From Treponema sp. (GTDB lineage Bacteria; Spirochaetota; Spirochaetia; Treponematales; Treponemataceae): a stretch of 23,861 nt of DNA. The DNA is taken from contig JAEDJS010000031.1 in NCBI GenBank assembly GCA_016296205.1, positions 1-23,861 of the forward strand. The letters run 5' to 3'. The translations under genes were made by a program, and so were the position numbers. Positions 6,588-15,425 of this stretch are shown piece after piece (the stretch's first letter is position 1; every line of letters starts with the position of its first letter). The notes below the pieces were generated by a model. That model was not told the origin of the DNA, did no database searches, and saw only the letters and a list, made by a program, of their open reading frames with translations.

Positions 6588-8060
6588 ATGAAACCGGATT
6601 TTATTCAACAGATTTCAAATGGTCTCAAAAGCTGCGCAGAATTTTGTAAAATTCAACTTGAAAATTCAAAAATCGCCTGTGCAGTAAGCGGTGGTGCAGA
6701 TAGTGTAAGTCTTCTCCTGGCCCTTAATTTTTTGAAACGTGATTTTAATTTTGAACTTTCTGCCATTTCTGTAAATCATAATCTTCGTGGTGCAGAAAGT
6801 CTGGAAGATTTGAAATATGTTGAATCTTTATGCGCCCAGCTAAATGTTTCCTGCATAAGTGTTACAATTCCTTACAATCAAATTTACGAAATTTCACTTT
6901 CCCGCAAAGGTGGAATAGAAGAGGCTGCCAGGTTTGTTCGTTACAGAGAATTTGAAAGAATCGCCTCAGAAAATGACTTAACTTTTATTGCTCTTGCTCA
7001 TAATAAAAATGATTTGCTGGAAAATATTCTCATGCGTTTTATGCAGGGCGGTGTAGAAAATCTTGGGGGAATGAAAATCTGCAGGCCTTTTGCTCTTAAA
7101 GAAGGTTTTTATATAAGGCCAATGATTGAAGTTCCAAGATCTGATGTGGAAAATTTTTTATCAAATCAGAAGGTTTTGTTTAGGACAGACAGTTCCAATC
7201 TGGAAGATAATTTTTTACGTAACAAAATCCGGCATAAAGTTGTTCCTTTATTGGATGAAAATTTTGATTTCTGGCAGATGGGTGTTATTTCTTCTGCATA
7301 TAAATCAAAAATTCAGAAGGAGGCTGTTGAATATTATGCCCGCCGGGAAATTCAAAATATCGGTTTAAAACAGGAATTTACAGATTCATGCAAAAAAATT
7401 TCTTTTGATGGAGAAAGATTTTCCAGTCTTCCAGCCGGTGTAAAGTGGAACATTGTTTATGAGGTTTTAAATCGGCTGGAGGTAAGCAGTAGATTTCCTT
7501 TTGCAAGAGTTCAGGAAGTTTGCAGCGAAACTGTTGATTCAAATTTAAAGCTGGAATTTGATTTAAAAAATGGAACTGTTCTTCAGATAAAATGCGGTAA
7601 ATTTTTTGAATTTGCTTCATTCCAAAAAGTCTCAAATGTCCAAAATATAAGGACAAAACGGGATTTTTCTGTTATAATTGAACATACTGGAATTTATAAA
7701 TTAGGTGAATTCCAAATTCAAGTTGAAGATGCAGCTGGTGGTCAGGGAGTTAATCTTCTTGGAAAAATTACAGGCTTCTCAGGTGATGATTTTTCTGCAG
7801 AATTGTTTTTACCTTCATTGAATTTTCCTTTTGTTATCAGAAGCAGAAATCCTGGTGACAGAATAAAATGCAGTGATTCAACTTATAAAAATGTAAAAAA
7901 TGCGGTGGCTGGTCTTAAAAAGCTTGAACAAAAATCCTTTTGTAAAAGTTTTACCTTTGATGTAAAAAATGTGCTTGTTATTCAGGAGCTTTCATCATCG
8001 GACCTTAATATTGTTGCGTTGTGGGGAACCTTTGCCGGTCTCTGCAACTGGATTGTGTAA
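6588..8060 (+). CDS. tilS: tRNA(Ile)-lysidine synthase
   Basis: TilS attaches lysine to C34 of the CAU-anticodon tRNA-Ile so that it reads AUA. The 490-residue product has the N-type ATP-pyrophosphatase loop SGGADS (residues 34-39), then NHNLRG, the LAHNKNDLLENILMRFMQGG segment, and a C-terminal TilS_C-like part (IRSRNPGDRIK). I chose ATG 6588 (MKPDFIQQ) because the reading frame upstream to 6444 is just the palindromic repeat read through. No ribosome binding site is evident, so the start is less certain than the function. It is followed 19 bases later by the TPR gene. Confidence 0.93.
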   Translation: MKPDFIQQISNGLKSCAEFCKIQLENSKIACAVSGGADSVSLLLALNFLKRDFNFELSAISVNHNLRGAESLEDLKYVESLCAQLNVSCISVTIPYNQIYEISLSRKGGIEEAARFVRYREFERIASENDLTFIALAHNKNDLLENILMRFMQGGVENLGGMKICRPFALKEGFYIRPMIEVPRSDVENFLSNQKVLFRTDSSNLEDNFLRNKIRHKVVPLLDENFDFWQMGVISSAYKSKIQKEAVEYYARREIQNIGLKQEFTDSCKKISFDGERFSSLPAGVKWNIVYEVLNRLEVSSRFPFARVQEVCSETVDSNLKLEFDLKNGTVLQIKCGKFFEFASFQKVSNVQNIRTKRDFSVIIEHTGIYKLGEFQIQVEDAAGGQGVNLLGKITGFSGDDFSAELFLPSLNFPFVIRSRNPGDRIKCSDSTYKNVKNAVAGLKKLEQKSFCKSFTFDVKNVLVIQELSSSDLNIVALWGTFAGLCNWIV

Positions 8061-8079
8061 ACTAAAATTGGAATTTTAA

Positions 8080-10230
8080 ATGAAAAGATTAAACAGATTG
8101 ATAATGACTGCAGTTTTTGTTACTGGAATATTTGCTGTTTCTTCTGCAGTAAGTGCTCAGACTTATGATTCTTTTGATTCTGGTGCTTTGAACAGTGCTA
8201 ATCTTGCAAACAGAAAAACTGCTTTGCGCTGTCTTGAACTGGCAAAAAATTATTCTGCAAAAAAACAGTGGACACTTGCTGTTAGTCAGGCAGAGCTTGG
8301 TCTTTCTTATGATAATAAAATTGCAGATTTGTGGTACATTCTTGCAGTAAGCAAAACTGGAATGGGAGAATCAAAGAACAATGTTCTTCAGCTTGTTACA
8401 AAATCATTGTATTCCGGAGAATGGCTTGACTACAATCGTGATAGTGCAAGAGTTTTGTATGCCGATATTTTAAGTGATACTCTCCGGGGTGAACAGGCTA
8501 TTGAAGTATTGGATTCCAAACCAGTTATCTTTAGTGCCGATGCAGAATATATTCGTGCTAAAAGTTACTACAGAATAGGGCAGAAAGAAAATGCCAGGTT
8601 AAAAATTGATACTGCCCGAAAAATGTATCCCGATGACATAAGATTTCCTCTTCTGTTTTTTACTTATGAAGATTCAAAAGACACTGATGAATTTGTTGTA
8701 AAGACTGCTTCTAATTTTAATCAGCGAATAAGACTGTATGGTAATGGAGCTCCTGAACTGGATGCTGAACTCCAGATTAAGGCGGCAGGTTTTGCATTTG
8801 GCGAAGAACAGGAACGTATGCTAAAATCCTTTAATGCCCGCCGTTACCGTCATCCTCTTTATGCAATTCTTGCTTATCAGAATAATCTTCTTACTCCTCA
8901 AAAAGCTTTGTCTTATATGGCAAGTTTTGCAGATTCCAGAGTTGATTTTGATTTGTTCAACCAGTTTTTTAATATTCTCGCAGAAAGCAAAGATTCTGAA
9001 GTGATGGAAAAATCAAAAGAATATCTTGCTCAGTATTCTGGAATTTTGTGTTTTGATACAGACGGCGACAAAATCAATAACATGGAAGTTAAGTTTACCC
9101 GGGGAAGACCGGCAACAATTGTATATGACCAGAATCAGGATGAGAATAACGAATTTATTGTTGCCTGCGATTTTGGTGTTCCTGTTCACGCAGATGTTAA
9201 TTATAATCACTTTAGCGTTGAATGGGAAAATTATCCTTATCTTTCTACTGCTGTATTCCATGGATCGGATAATTCAGAGCTTGTAAAATTCAATATTATT
9301 CAAAATGAACTGGCATGGAGTCCTGTGTCTATTGAATATAATCAATTTATTTATGATGAGTTTGGAGTTGAATTCTATATTCCTTCTTATGCAAAAAATC
9401 AGGTTCCTCTTACTACTAAACTCCTTGTAGACAAGTGCTACAATTATCAGCTTAAGAGCCGTGAACGAAAAAATGCATTGATTACTTACATTGTTCTTGA
9501 TGGTCATACTCAGCTTGCAGAATATACAATGAACGGAAAACTGTATGCTCAGGCAGAATTCCAAAATGGTGTTCCTGCAATTAGAATTGTGGATGCAGAT
9601 GATGATGGAGTTTTTGAAACAACTGAATTTTATGGATTTACCAAAGATGTGGATTTGATGATTCAGACTTCAGAAGAAGAGAAGGCGATTATGACAAATC
9701 TGTTTGGTCTTCCAAGTACTGGAGAAGGATTCTATCTTTCTAAAATTCAAATCGACAGAAATAAAAATACAATTCCTGATTTTATTGAAGAGTACATGGC
9801 TTTTGGTGAAAAATTCACAAGCTGGGATACAAATGAAGACGGGTTGTGGGATGTTCAATATCATCGGCTGCCTCGGGTAAAAGATTCTCAAGGCCGTCTT
9901 GATCCTCTTGTAGAAGAAAGTTCATTTTATGATATTAAAAAAGACCTTATGATTACTGTCCGTGCTGTTGATGGAGTGCCTTCAAAAGTAATAAGCGGCG
10001 ACCAGAATCTTGAAGTTATTAAAGATAAGGAAAATGATTTTTACTGGATTGGACAAGCTGGCGGCGAGTTTGATGCTCAGATTTGTGTAAATGAATTGAA
10101 TGCTCTTGGAAATCAGGGTGAATGTATTGTTGTTACAACTAAGGAAAATAAAATACTCTGTGTGAGAGTTGGAAATTATTTGTACGGAAAAATCGTGCAT
10201 GCTCTTGAACTGGAGCAGTCCGAAAAATGA
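8080..10230 (+). CDS. Exported TPR-like protein with Asp-rich loops
   Basis: Unrecognised beyond its general features. The 716-residue product starts with a type I signal peptide (MKRLNRLIMTAVFVTGIFA... VSA, cut after about residue 26). An alpha-helical TPR-like half follows (ALRCLELAKNYSAKKQW, ADLWYILAVSK, to about residue 320). The second half is beta-rich and carries spaced Asp/Asn clusters of EF-hand/calcium-loop type: DTDGDKINN (326), DQNQDENNE (350), DADDDGVFE (505), DRNKNTIPD (559) and DTNEDGLWD (583). It is probably periplasmic or surface-associated. The stop overlaps the start of the lipoprotein protease gene (ATGA), suggesting joint function. Calcium binding is inference only. Confidence 0.85.
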   Translation: MKRLNRLIMTAVFVTGIFAVSSAVSAQTYDSFDSGALNSANLANRKTALRCLELAKNYSAKKQWTLAVSQAELGLSYDNKIADLWYILAVSKTGMGESKNNVLQLVTKSLYSGEWLDYNRDSARVLYADILSDTLRGEQAIEVLDSKPVIFSADAEYIRAKSYYRIGQKENARLKIDTARKMYPDDIRFPLLFFTYEDSKDTDEFVVKTASNFNQRIRLYGNGAPELDAELQIKAAGFAFGEEQERMLKSFNARRYRHPLYAILAYQNNLLTPQKALSYMASFADSRVDFDLFNQFFNILAESKDSEVMEKSKEYLAQYSGILCFDTDGDKINNMEVKFTRGRPATIVYDQNQDENNEFIVACDFGVPVHADVNYNHFSVEWENYPYLSTAVFHGSDNSELVKFNIIQNELAWSPVSIEYNQFIYDEFGVEFYIPSYAKNQVPLTTKLLVDKCYNYQLKSRERKNALITYIVLDGHTQLAEYTMNGKLYAQAEFQNGVPAIRIVDADDDGVFETTEFYGFTKDVDLMIQTSEEEKAIMTNLFGLPSTGEGFYLSKIQIDRNKNTIPDFIEEYMAFGEKFTSWDTNEDGLWDVQYHRLPRVKDSQGRLDPLVEESSFYDIKKDLMITVRAVDGVPSKVISGDQNLEVIKDKENDFYWIGQAGGEFDAQICVNELNALGNQGECIVVTTKENKILCVRVGNYLYGKIVHALELEQSEK

Positions 10231-11891
10231 AGCGCCTGATTTTTATTCTTTCTGTGATTTTCTGTTTTGTATTATCTCTTAATTCCTGCGCCAGTGTGAA
10301 GCCGGCAGATAGTGTTGCTTCCCAACCGGTATTTACTCATCAGGATTCTGTGAATGAAGAAATTAAAAACATTAATTTGATAAAAGAATCTGATTTAGTA
10401 AAAGCCCTCTGGAAAAGTTACATTTTAAAAAATAATTCGGAAGGGTTTAATGACGCCCAGGATAATTTTAACGAAATTCTTGAGGAATGCAAAAAGAAAT
10501 TCAATTTGTTATTAAATTCAGAAGAAGAAAAAAATAATCTTGAAGCATTTAAATTTGCTTTATCAATTAACGCTGTTGATTCAACTTTTGCTGTTCCTTC
10601 TAATCTGGAAATGCTAAAAAAACAGGCAGTTCCCGGGCTTAATAATGGAATCACTTTTCTGGAAAATAAAAAAGTCTCTCAGTTTATTAATGGCACAGTA
10701 ACTGTTCTTGTGGACAAAGGAATTAAAATTAAAAATGGAATTGGCAGTGCAGATTCTGTTTTGGGAAGTGGATTTTTTATTTCTAAAAATGGATATATTA
10801 TTACAAACTATCATGTTGTTGCAGATTGTGTTGACCCAAAATACGAAGGACTTTCCAGACTTTATATAAAGCTTGCAAATGATGAAGATACCAGAATTCC
10901 TGCCAAGGTAATCGGATGGGATGAAGTTCTTGATCTTGCACTGTTAAAAACAGAAGTTGATGCTCCTTACGTTTTTAATCTTGGTTCCAGTGAGAGCCTT
11001 GATGTCGGAGATACTGTTTTTGCTATTGGTTCACCTTTGGGACTGGAACGAACTTTGACCCGGGGAATTATTTCTGCAAAAGACAGAAAACTGTTTACCT
11101 GTGGAAATGTTTTCCAGCTTGATGCAGCAGTTAACAGCGGTAACAGTGGAGGACCAGTAATAGACAGCGCAGGAAATGTTCAGGCTATTGTTTTTGCCGG
11201 AGTGCAGAATCATCAGGGGTTGAATTTTGCAATTCCAGTTGAATATTTAAAAGCCCAGCTTCCTGTTCTTTTTAATAATTCCAAAGGTGGCAAGCTTGTT
11301 CATCCATGGATAGGAGCTTATGGTAAAACAGAAAAAACTGTTGGTGTAAATGCAAAAAATGCTGGCGTTAAAATTTTTTATTTAATGCCTGGTGGAAGCG
11401 GTTTTTGTGCAGGATTAAAAGAAGACCAGATTATTGTTGGCCTTAATGGAAAAAATATTTATTCTCTGGAAGATTTGCAAAGGGGATTAATGGAGTTTCA
11501 GAACGGAACAATTGTAAAATTCAACATAAAAAATTCTGATGGAACATTCCAGACAATTCCTGTTTTTCTGGAAGATCGTCCAAAAAATCCAGGTTATGAA
11601 TTTTATACTCACGATTTACTTTGTAATTCCTTTTACCCCCTTTTTGGAATGAAGTTAACAAGCGTGAGTGACGTTTCCAGAAAAAAATTTGTTGTTTCAA
11701 AAGTTATGAAGGGAAGTGCTGCAGAAGAATACGGTTTAAGTGTTCAGGATCCCGTTGTAATTTTTAAAACTGATTTTAATAATGAAAAAACAATTCTTGC
11801 AGTAAATGTATATACAAAAAAGCAGAAAAACGGTTATATTGATGTAAACGTTCTGTTAACCGCTATGCTAGACAGTCCCTACATTTTTTAA
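10227..11891 (+). CDS. Lipoprotein HtrA-like (S1C) trypsin-like serine protease with PDZ domains
   Basis: A 554-residue protein with a lipobox (LNSC, Cys21), so likely an anchored periplasmic or outer-membrane lipoprotein. About 130 helical residues precede the protease domain. The catalytic triad is visible: His196 in IITNYHVVAD, Asp236 in VLDLALLKTE, and Ser307 in AVNSGNSGGPVID. A PDZ domain follows (about 370-450, LMPGGSGFCAGLKEDQIIVGL), and a second degenerate PDZ-like segment (SKVMKGSAAEEYGLSVQDPV) lies near the C-terminus. HtrA proteases handle misfolded envelope proteins. The start overlaps the TPR gene stop by four bases, so the two are probably translated together. The N-terminal helical extension is unusual for DegP and may be an adaptor region. 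Confidence 0.9.
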   Translation: MKRLIFILSVIFCFVLSLNSCASVKPADSVASQPVFTHQDSVNEEIKNINLIKESDLVKALWKSYILKNNSEGFNDAQDNFNEILEECKKKFNLLLNSEEEKNNLEAFKFALSINAVDSTFAVPSNLEMLKKQAVPGLNNGITFLENKKVSQFINGTVTVLVDKGIKIKNGIGSADSVLGSGFFISKNGYIITNYHVVADCVDPKYEGLSRLYIKLANDEDTRIPAKVIGWDEVLDLALLKTEVDAPYVFNLGSSESLDVGDTVFAIGSPLGLERTLTRGIISAKDRKLFTCGNVFQLDAAVNSGNSGGPVIDSAGNVQAIVFAGVQNHQGLNFAIPVEYLKAQLPVLFNNSKGGKLVHPWIGAYGKTEKTVGVNAKNAGVKIFYLMPGGSGFCAGLKEDQIIVGLNGKNIYSLEDLQRGLMEFQNGTIVKFNIKNSDGTFQTIPVFLEDRPKNPGYEFYTHDLLCNSFYPLFGMKLTSVSDVSRKKFVVSKVMKGSAAEEYGLSVQDPVVIFKTDFNNEKTILAVNVYTKKQKNGYIDVNVLLTAMLDSPYIF

Positions 11892-11919
11892 AATAGAAAT
11901 TAATTAAAAGGAAATATAA

Positions 11920-13722
11920 ATGACAGATTTAAAATACAAGCGCAACTTCTGTATTACAGCTCACATTGACCACGGTAAAAGTACTCTTGCAGACCGTCTT
12001 ATACAGAAAGCAAGAATTATTGATGACCGTCAGATGCAGAATCAAATTCTTGATAATATGGACATTGAACGTGAACGTGGTATTACAATTAAAAGCCAGG
12101 CCGTTACAATTCCTTATCATGCAAAAGATGGTCACGATTATGAATTGAATTTTGTTGATACTCCAGGCCATGTTGATTTTAGCTATGAAGTGAGCCGTGC
12201 TATTGCGTCTTGTGAAGGTGCTCTTCTTCTTGTTGATGCCAGCCAGGGTGTTGAAAGTCAGACTGTTAGCAATATGTTTATGGCTCTTGAACAGGAATTG
12301 GAAATTGTTCCAGTAATCAATAAAATCGATCTTCCAAGTGCAGACATTCCTCGTGTAAAAAAAGAAATTGATCACGACCTTGGACTTGATGGAGAAAACA
12401 GTCTTCTTGTAAGTGCTAAAACCGGTGAAGGAATTGACGAACTTATGGAAGCAATTGTAACTAGATTCCCCGCTCCAAAAGGTGATGTTAACGCTCCTGC
12501 CAAAGCTCTTATTTTTGACTGCCACTATGATGAATACCGTGGAGTTATTGTTCACGTAAGAATTATGGACGGCCGAATTAAAGCTGGTGATATGATCAGA
12601 TTCATGAGCAACAATGCGGAATATAAAGTTGAACAGGCCGGAATTTTTAAAATCACTTACGAAAGTACAGGTGTTCTTGAAGCCGGCGATGTAGGTTATA
12701 TTATTGCAGGAATCAAATCAATTAGTGATGTTAAAGTTGGTGATACAATCACTGTTGCATCTAATCCTGCCACAGAAGCTTTACCTGGTTTTAAAGAAGT
12801 AAAGTCAGTTGTGTTCAGTTCAATTTATCCTCTTGATTCTAATGATTATGAAGAACTTAGGGACAGTATGGATAAGCTCAAGTTGAATGATGCATCTCTT
12901 GTTTATGAAAAAGATAATTCCATTGCTTTGGGTAACGGTTTTAGATGCGGCTTCTTAGGTTTACTCCATCTTGAAATCATAGAAGAACGTCTGGAGCGTG
13001 ACTATAACCAGGCAGTAATTTTTACAGCACCAAGTGTACGGTACAAAATAAAGGCTCAGGGGAAGGAAGAAACTTTTATTGATAATCCTACAGAATTTCC
13101 AGATGGTAAAATTGAATGGTCAGAAGAACCTTATATCAAAGCCAGCATTATTACTCCAACTGATTATCTTGGGAATATTATTGAGCTTTGTACCATGAAG
13201 CGTGGTGTTCAGACAAATATGTCCTATCTTGATGAAAAACGAGTTGAACTTATCTACGAAATGCCACTGGCTGAAGTTTTGTTTGATTTCTACGATAAGT
13301 TAAAAAGTTACAGCCGTGGTTATGCTAGTTTTGATTATGATGTTATTGATTACCGCCGCACTGATCTTATTAAAATTGATATTCTTATTAATGGTAAAAG
13401 TGTTGATGCGTTGAGCCAGCTTTGTTACCGTCCAAGTGCAGTAGAAAGAGCAAGAGTTGTCTGTGAACGTTTAAAAGGCGAGATAGCCCGTCAGCAGTTT
13501 AAAGTTGCAATTCAGGGAGCAATCGGAAGCCAGATTATTGCCCGCGAAACTGTTAACGCTGTTAGAAAAGACGTTCTTGCAAAATGTTACGGCGGTGACG
13601 TTACCCGTAAGCGAAAACTTCTTGAAAAACAGAAGGAAGGTAAAAAGCGCATGAAGATGGTTGGTAATGTTGAACTTCCGCAAAGTGCCTTCCTTGCAGT
13701 TTTAAAAGAAAAACAGGACTAA
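11920..13722 (+). CDS. lepA: Elongation factor 4 (LepA) GTPase
   Basis: LepA is a translational GTPase that acts on stalled or incorrectly translocated ribosomes and in 30S biogenesis. At 600 residues it is full length. G motifs are AHIDHGKSTLADRL, DTPGHVDFSYE and NKIDLPSAD. The LepA-specific C-terminal domain (GGDVTRKRKLLEKQKEGKKR, then VELPQSAFLAVLK) is intact. AAAAGGA at 11906-11912 is a good ribosome binding site seven bases before the ATG. It is the last gene of the plus-strand run starting at tilS and converges on the DUF115 gene with eight bases between stops. Confidence 0.97.
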   Translation: MTDLKYKRNFCITAHIDHGKSTLADRLIQKARIIDDRQMQNQILDNMDIERERGITIKSQAVTIPYHAKDGHDYELNFVDTPGHVDFSYEVSRAIASCEGALLLVDASQGVESQTVSNMFMALEQELEIVPVINKIDLPSADIPRVKKEIDHDLGLDGENSLLVSAKTGEGIDELMEAIVTRFPAPKGDVNAPAKALIFDCHYDEYRGVIVHVRIMDGRIKAGDMIRFMSNNAEYKVEQAGIFKITYESTGVLEAGDVGYIIAGIKSISDVKVGDTITVASNPATEALPGFKEVKSVVFSSIYPLDSNDYEELRDSMDKLKLNDASLVYEKDNSIALGNGFRCGFLGLLHLEIIEERLERDYNQAVIFTAPSVRYKIKAQGKEETFIDNPTEFPDGKIEWSEEPYIKASIITPTDYLGNIIELCTMKRGVQTNMSYLDEKRVELIYEMPLAEVLFDFYDKLKSYSRGYASFDYDVIDYRRTDLIKIDILINGKSVDALSQLCYRPSAVERARVVCERLKGEIARQQFKVAIQGAIGSQIIARETVNAVRKDVLAKCYGGDVTRKRKLLEKQKEGKKRMKMVGNVELPQSAFLAVLKEKQD

Positions 13723-13740
13723 ATTAATTTTTAGTTTTTT
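13718..13740 (+). terminator. Weak AT-rich terminator after lepA
   Basis: ACTAAA (13718-13723) can pair with TTTAGT (13730-13735), followed by TTTTT. The stem is only six pairs and AT-rich, and it overlaps the stop codons of both convergent genes, so termination here is plausible but not certain. Confidence 0.35.
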
Positions 13741-15416
13741 AGAAAGAGCAGAGACTGGTTGATGTCTTTAATAAAAAATGACAGCTCTGCTTTTATTCTT
13801 TTTAAATACCCGGAATTAAGCTGCAATTGATTTCCATCTGGGAAATGAATGTAAAGGTAGTCTCGTGTTTCTAACAATTCCTTTAGCTGCTGATCAAGAG
13901 TTATTGAGGCTTCTCTATATTCAGAATCTTCTCCGCAACTTAAAAGACTTTGAATTTTTATTAAAGCAGTTTTTTCGGTTTCCAGAAATTTTTGAATTTC
14001 ATTAAATTTTATTTTTGTTCCAAATGGAGTTAAATTTTCCGGGCCAAGAATAATTGAATCTGTTTGAGTAATCTGGTTAAAGCCGGAATTTCTGAATTGC
14101 TGAATGTCTTCTGTTCTAGAAATTCCTAAAATCAAACCTGTTCTGCCGCCGTCAAATAAGTTTTTTGTTCCTGAAAAAACCTGGTTAAAAATATTTGCGT
14201 AATTTAAAAGTGATTTGTCTGTTACAATTGGTCTGTTATTTTTATCAAGACAAATGAAAGCGCCTTCTCTAAAACTTGCCCCAATGTTTCCTGGAAGTTT
14301 AAAACGGCTGCAGGTTAAAAGTTCATTTAAATGTTGAGGTGTTCCCTTGCAGTGAGTTTTACCTGTTTTAAAACTAAAATCATTTCCAATTACTATTACA
14401 GGAACTTCATCTGATTTTCTTAGTTTAAGGGCGATATAGGTACTTGTTAAGCCTACACTTCCCATTGGTGGAATTAAATTTTCTGTTCCTGTTAAATTTT
14501 GAATGTTTTCCAGAAAGTTGCATTGGATGTATTTTGAAGTAAAAAAAACTTTGTCTGCTCCAAGAATCTCTGTGCATTGAGGGCGGCCAGTTAAATCTGC
14601 AAATTGAATTATTCTGGAGTTTTTATTCTGGAGATAACTTTTTTGAACTGCAAACTGGCTTTCTATTCCTACAACAGCGTCTGGTTTAAAACCTCTTAAC
14701 GTAAGGGCAGGTAAGGCGGCATCTACTGCAATTGTAAAAAAATCATTTTTAATAATGGAAAAATCGTTCTCTTTAAAAAATATATCTGTACTTTCACCTG
14801 CTCCAAAAACGATTATTGGTTTTGAAACAGAGTTTTTAAAATCGGAAAGCATGTAGTTGTTTTTTAACTTGTATAGATTTTTAAAAATGTTTCGTGAATA
14901 AAGTCTGCCAAGCTTTGTTAGTGTTAAACGGTTTTTCCATTTGAGAGCAACTGCTTCCTGAATAGCAGAAACTACCTGGTTGTAAAAATCTGGATTGAAT
15001 GAAACCGATGCAGAAAAATCAATTCTTATGGCACGTTTTATTTTATTATCAGATTGAATTTCTGTAATCCGATTGTTTAAATTTTCAAGAGAAATTAAAT
15101 CAACTGGAAAATTTGAATAATCAGATAACTTGTTTTTAGAAAGATTAAAAAGAGGCAGTTCTTTTTCTATTGCAACGATTGAACAATCCTGTGGAATTTT
15201 TTCTAAAAGCTCTGGTAATCCATACCACAAGGCTGGCCCGCAAATAACGATTAATGTTCCCGGAAGAATTTCCAAAGACTGGATTGTGCCCAAAACAGCT
15301 CTTGCTGGATTATACTTTGAATAGAGAAATCTTTCTTTGTATTCTACTGTGAATAAATTAGAAGAGCCCGCGCTTAGCTGGACCAAACGGGGCTCTTTTA
15401 TTGAATTTGTATTCAA
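13731..15416 (-). CDS. DUF115 / Maf-type motility-associated protein
   Basis: A 561-residue protein with a central DUF115 (MAF_flag10) domain at about residues 160-400. Visible segments are PIIVFGAGEST (200-210), LRGFKPDAVVGIE (240-252) and VIGNDFSFKTGKTHCKG (342-358), the family glycan-transfer pattern. Maf proteins add nonulosonic acids to flagellins, and spirochaete flagellins are glycosylated, so flagellar filament modification is the likely role (inference). The start is TTG at 15416-15414 with AGGA about seven bases upstream; no ATG fits the N-terminus. That ribosome binding site overlaps the stop codon of the broken chaperone gene, implying translational coupling. Confidence 0.85.
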   Translation of the reverse strand: MNTNSIKEPRLVQLSAGSSNLFTVEYKERFLYSKYNPARAVLGTIQSLEILPGTLIVICGPALWYGLPELLEKIPQDCSIVAIEKELPLFNLSKNKLSDYSNFPVDLISLENLNNRITEIQSDNKIKRAIRIDFSASVSFNPDFYNQVVSAIQEAVALKWKNRLTLTKLGRLYSRNIFKNLYKLKNNYMLSDFKNSVSKPIIVFGAGESTDIFFKENDFSIIKNDFFTIAVDAALPALTLRGFKPDAVVGIESQFAVQKSYLQNKNSRIIQFADLTGRPQCTEILGADKVFFTSKYIQCNFLENIQNLTGTENLIPPMGSVGLTSTYIALKLRKSDEVPVIVIGNDFSFKTGKTHCKGTPQHLNELLTCSRFKLPGNIGASFREGAFICLDKNNRPIVTDKSLLNYANIFNQVFSGTKNLFDGGRTGLILGISRTEDIQQFRNSGFNQITQTDSIILGPENLTPFGTKIKFNEIQKFLETEKTALIKIQSLLSCGEDSEYREASITLDQQLKELLETRDYLYIHFPDGNQLQLNSGYLKRIKAELSFFIKDINQSLLFLKN

Positions 15417-15425
15417 TTAATTTCC

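Noticed and set aside
11929..12555. 208-codon reading frame antisense to lepA
   Set aside because: It is the mirror of a highly conserved coding region, with a low-complexity Asn/Phe/Ile-rich translation and no initiation signals.
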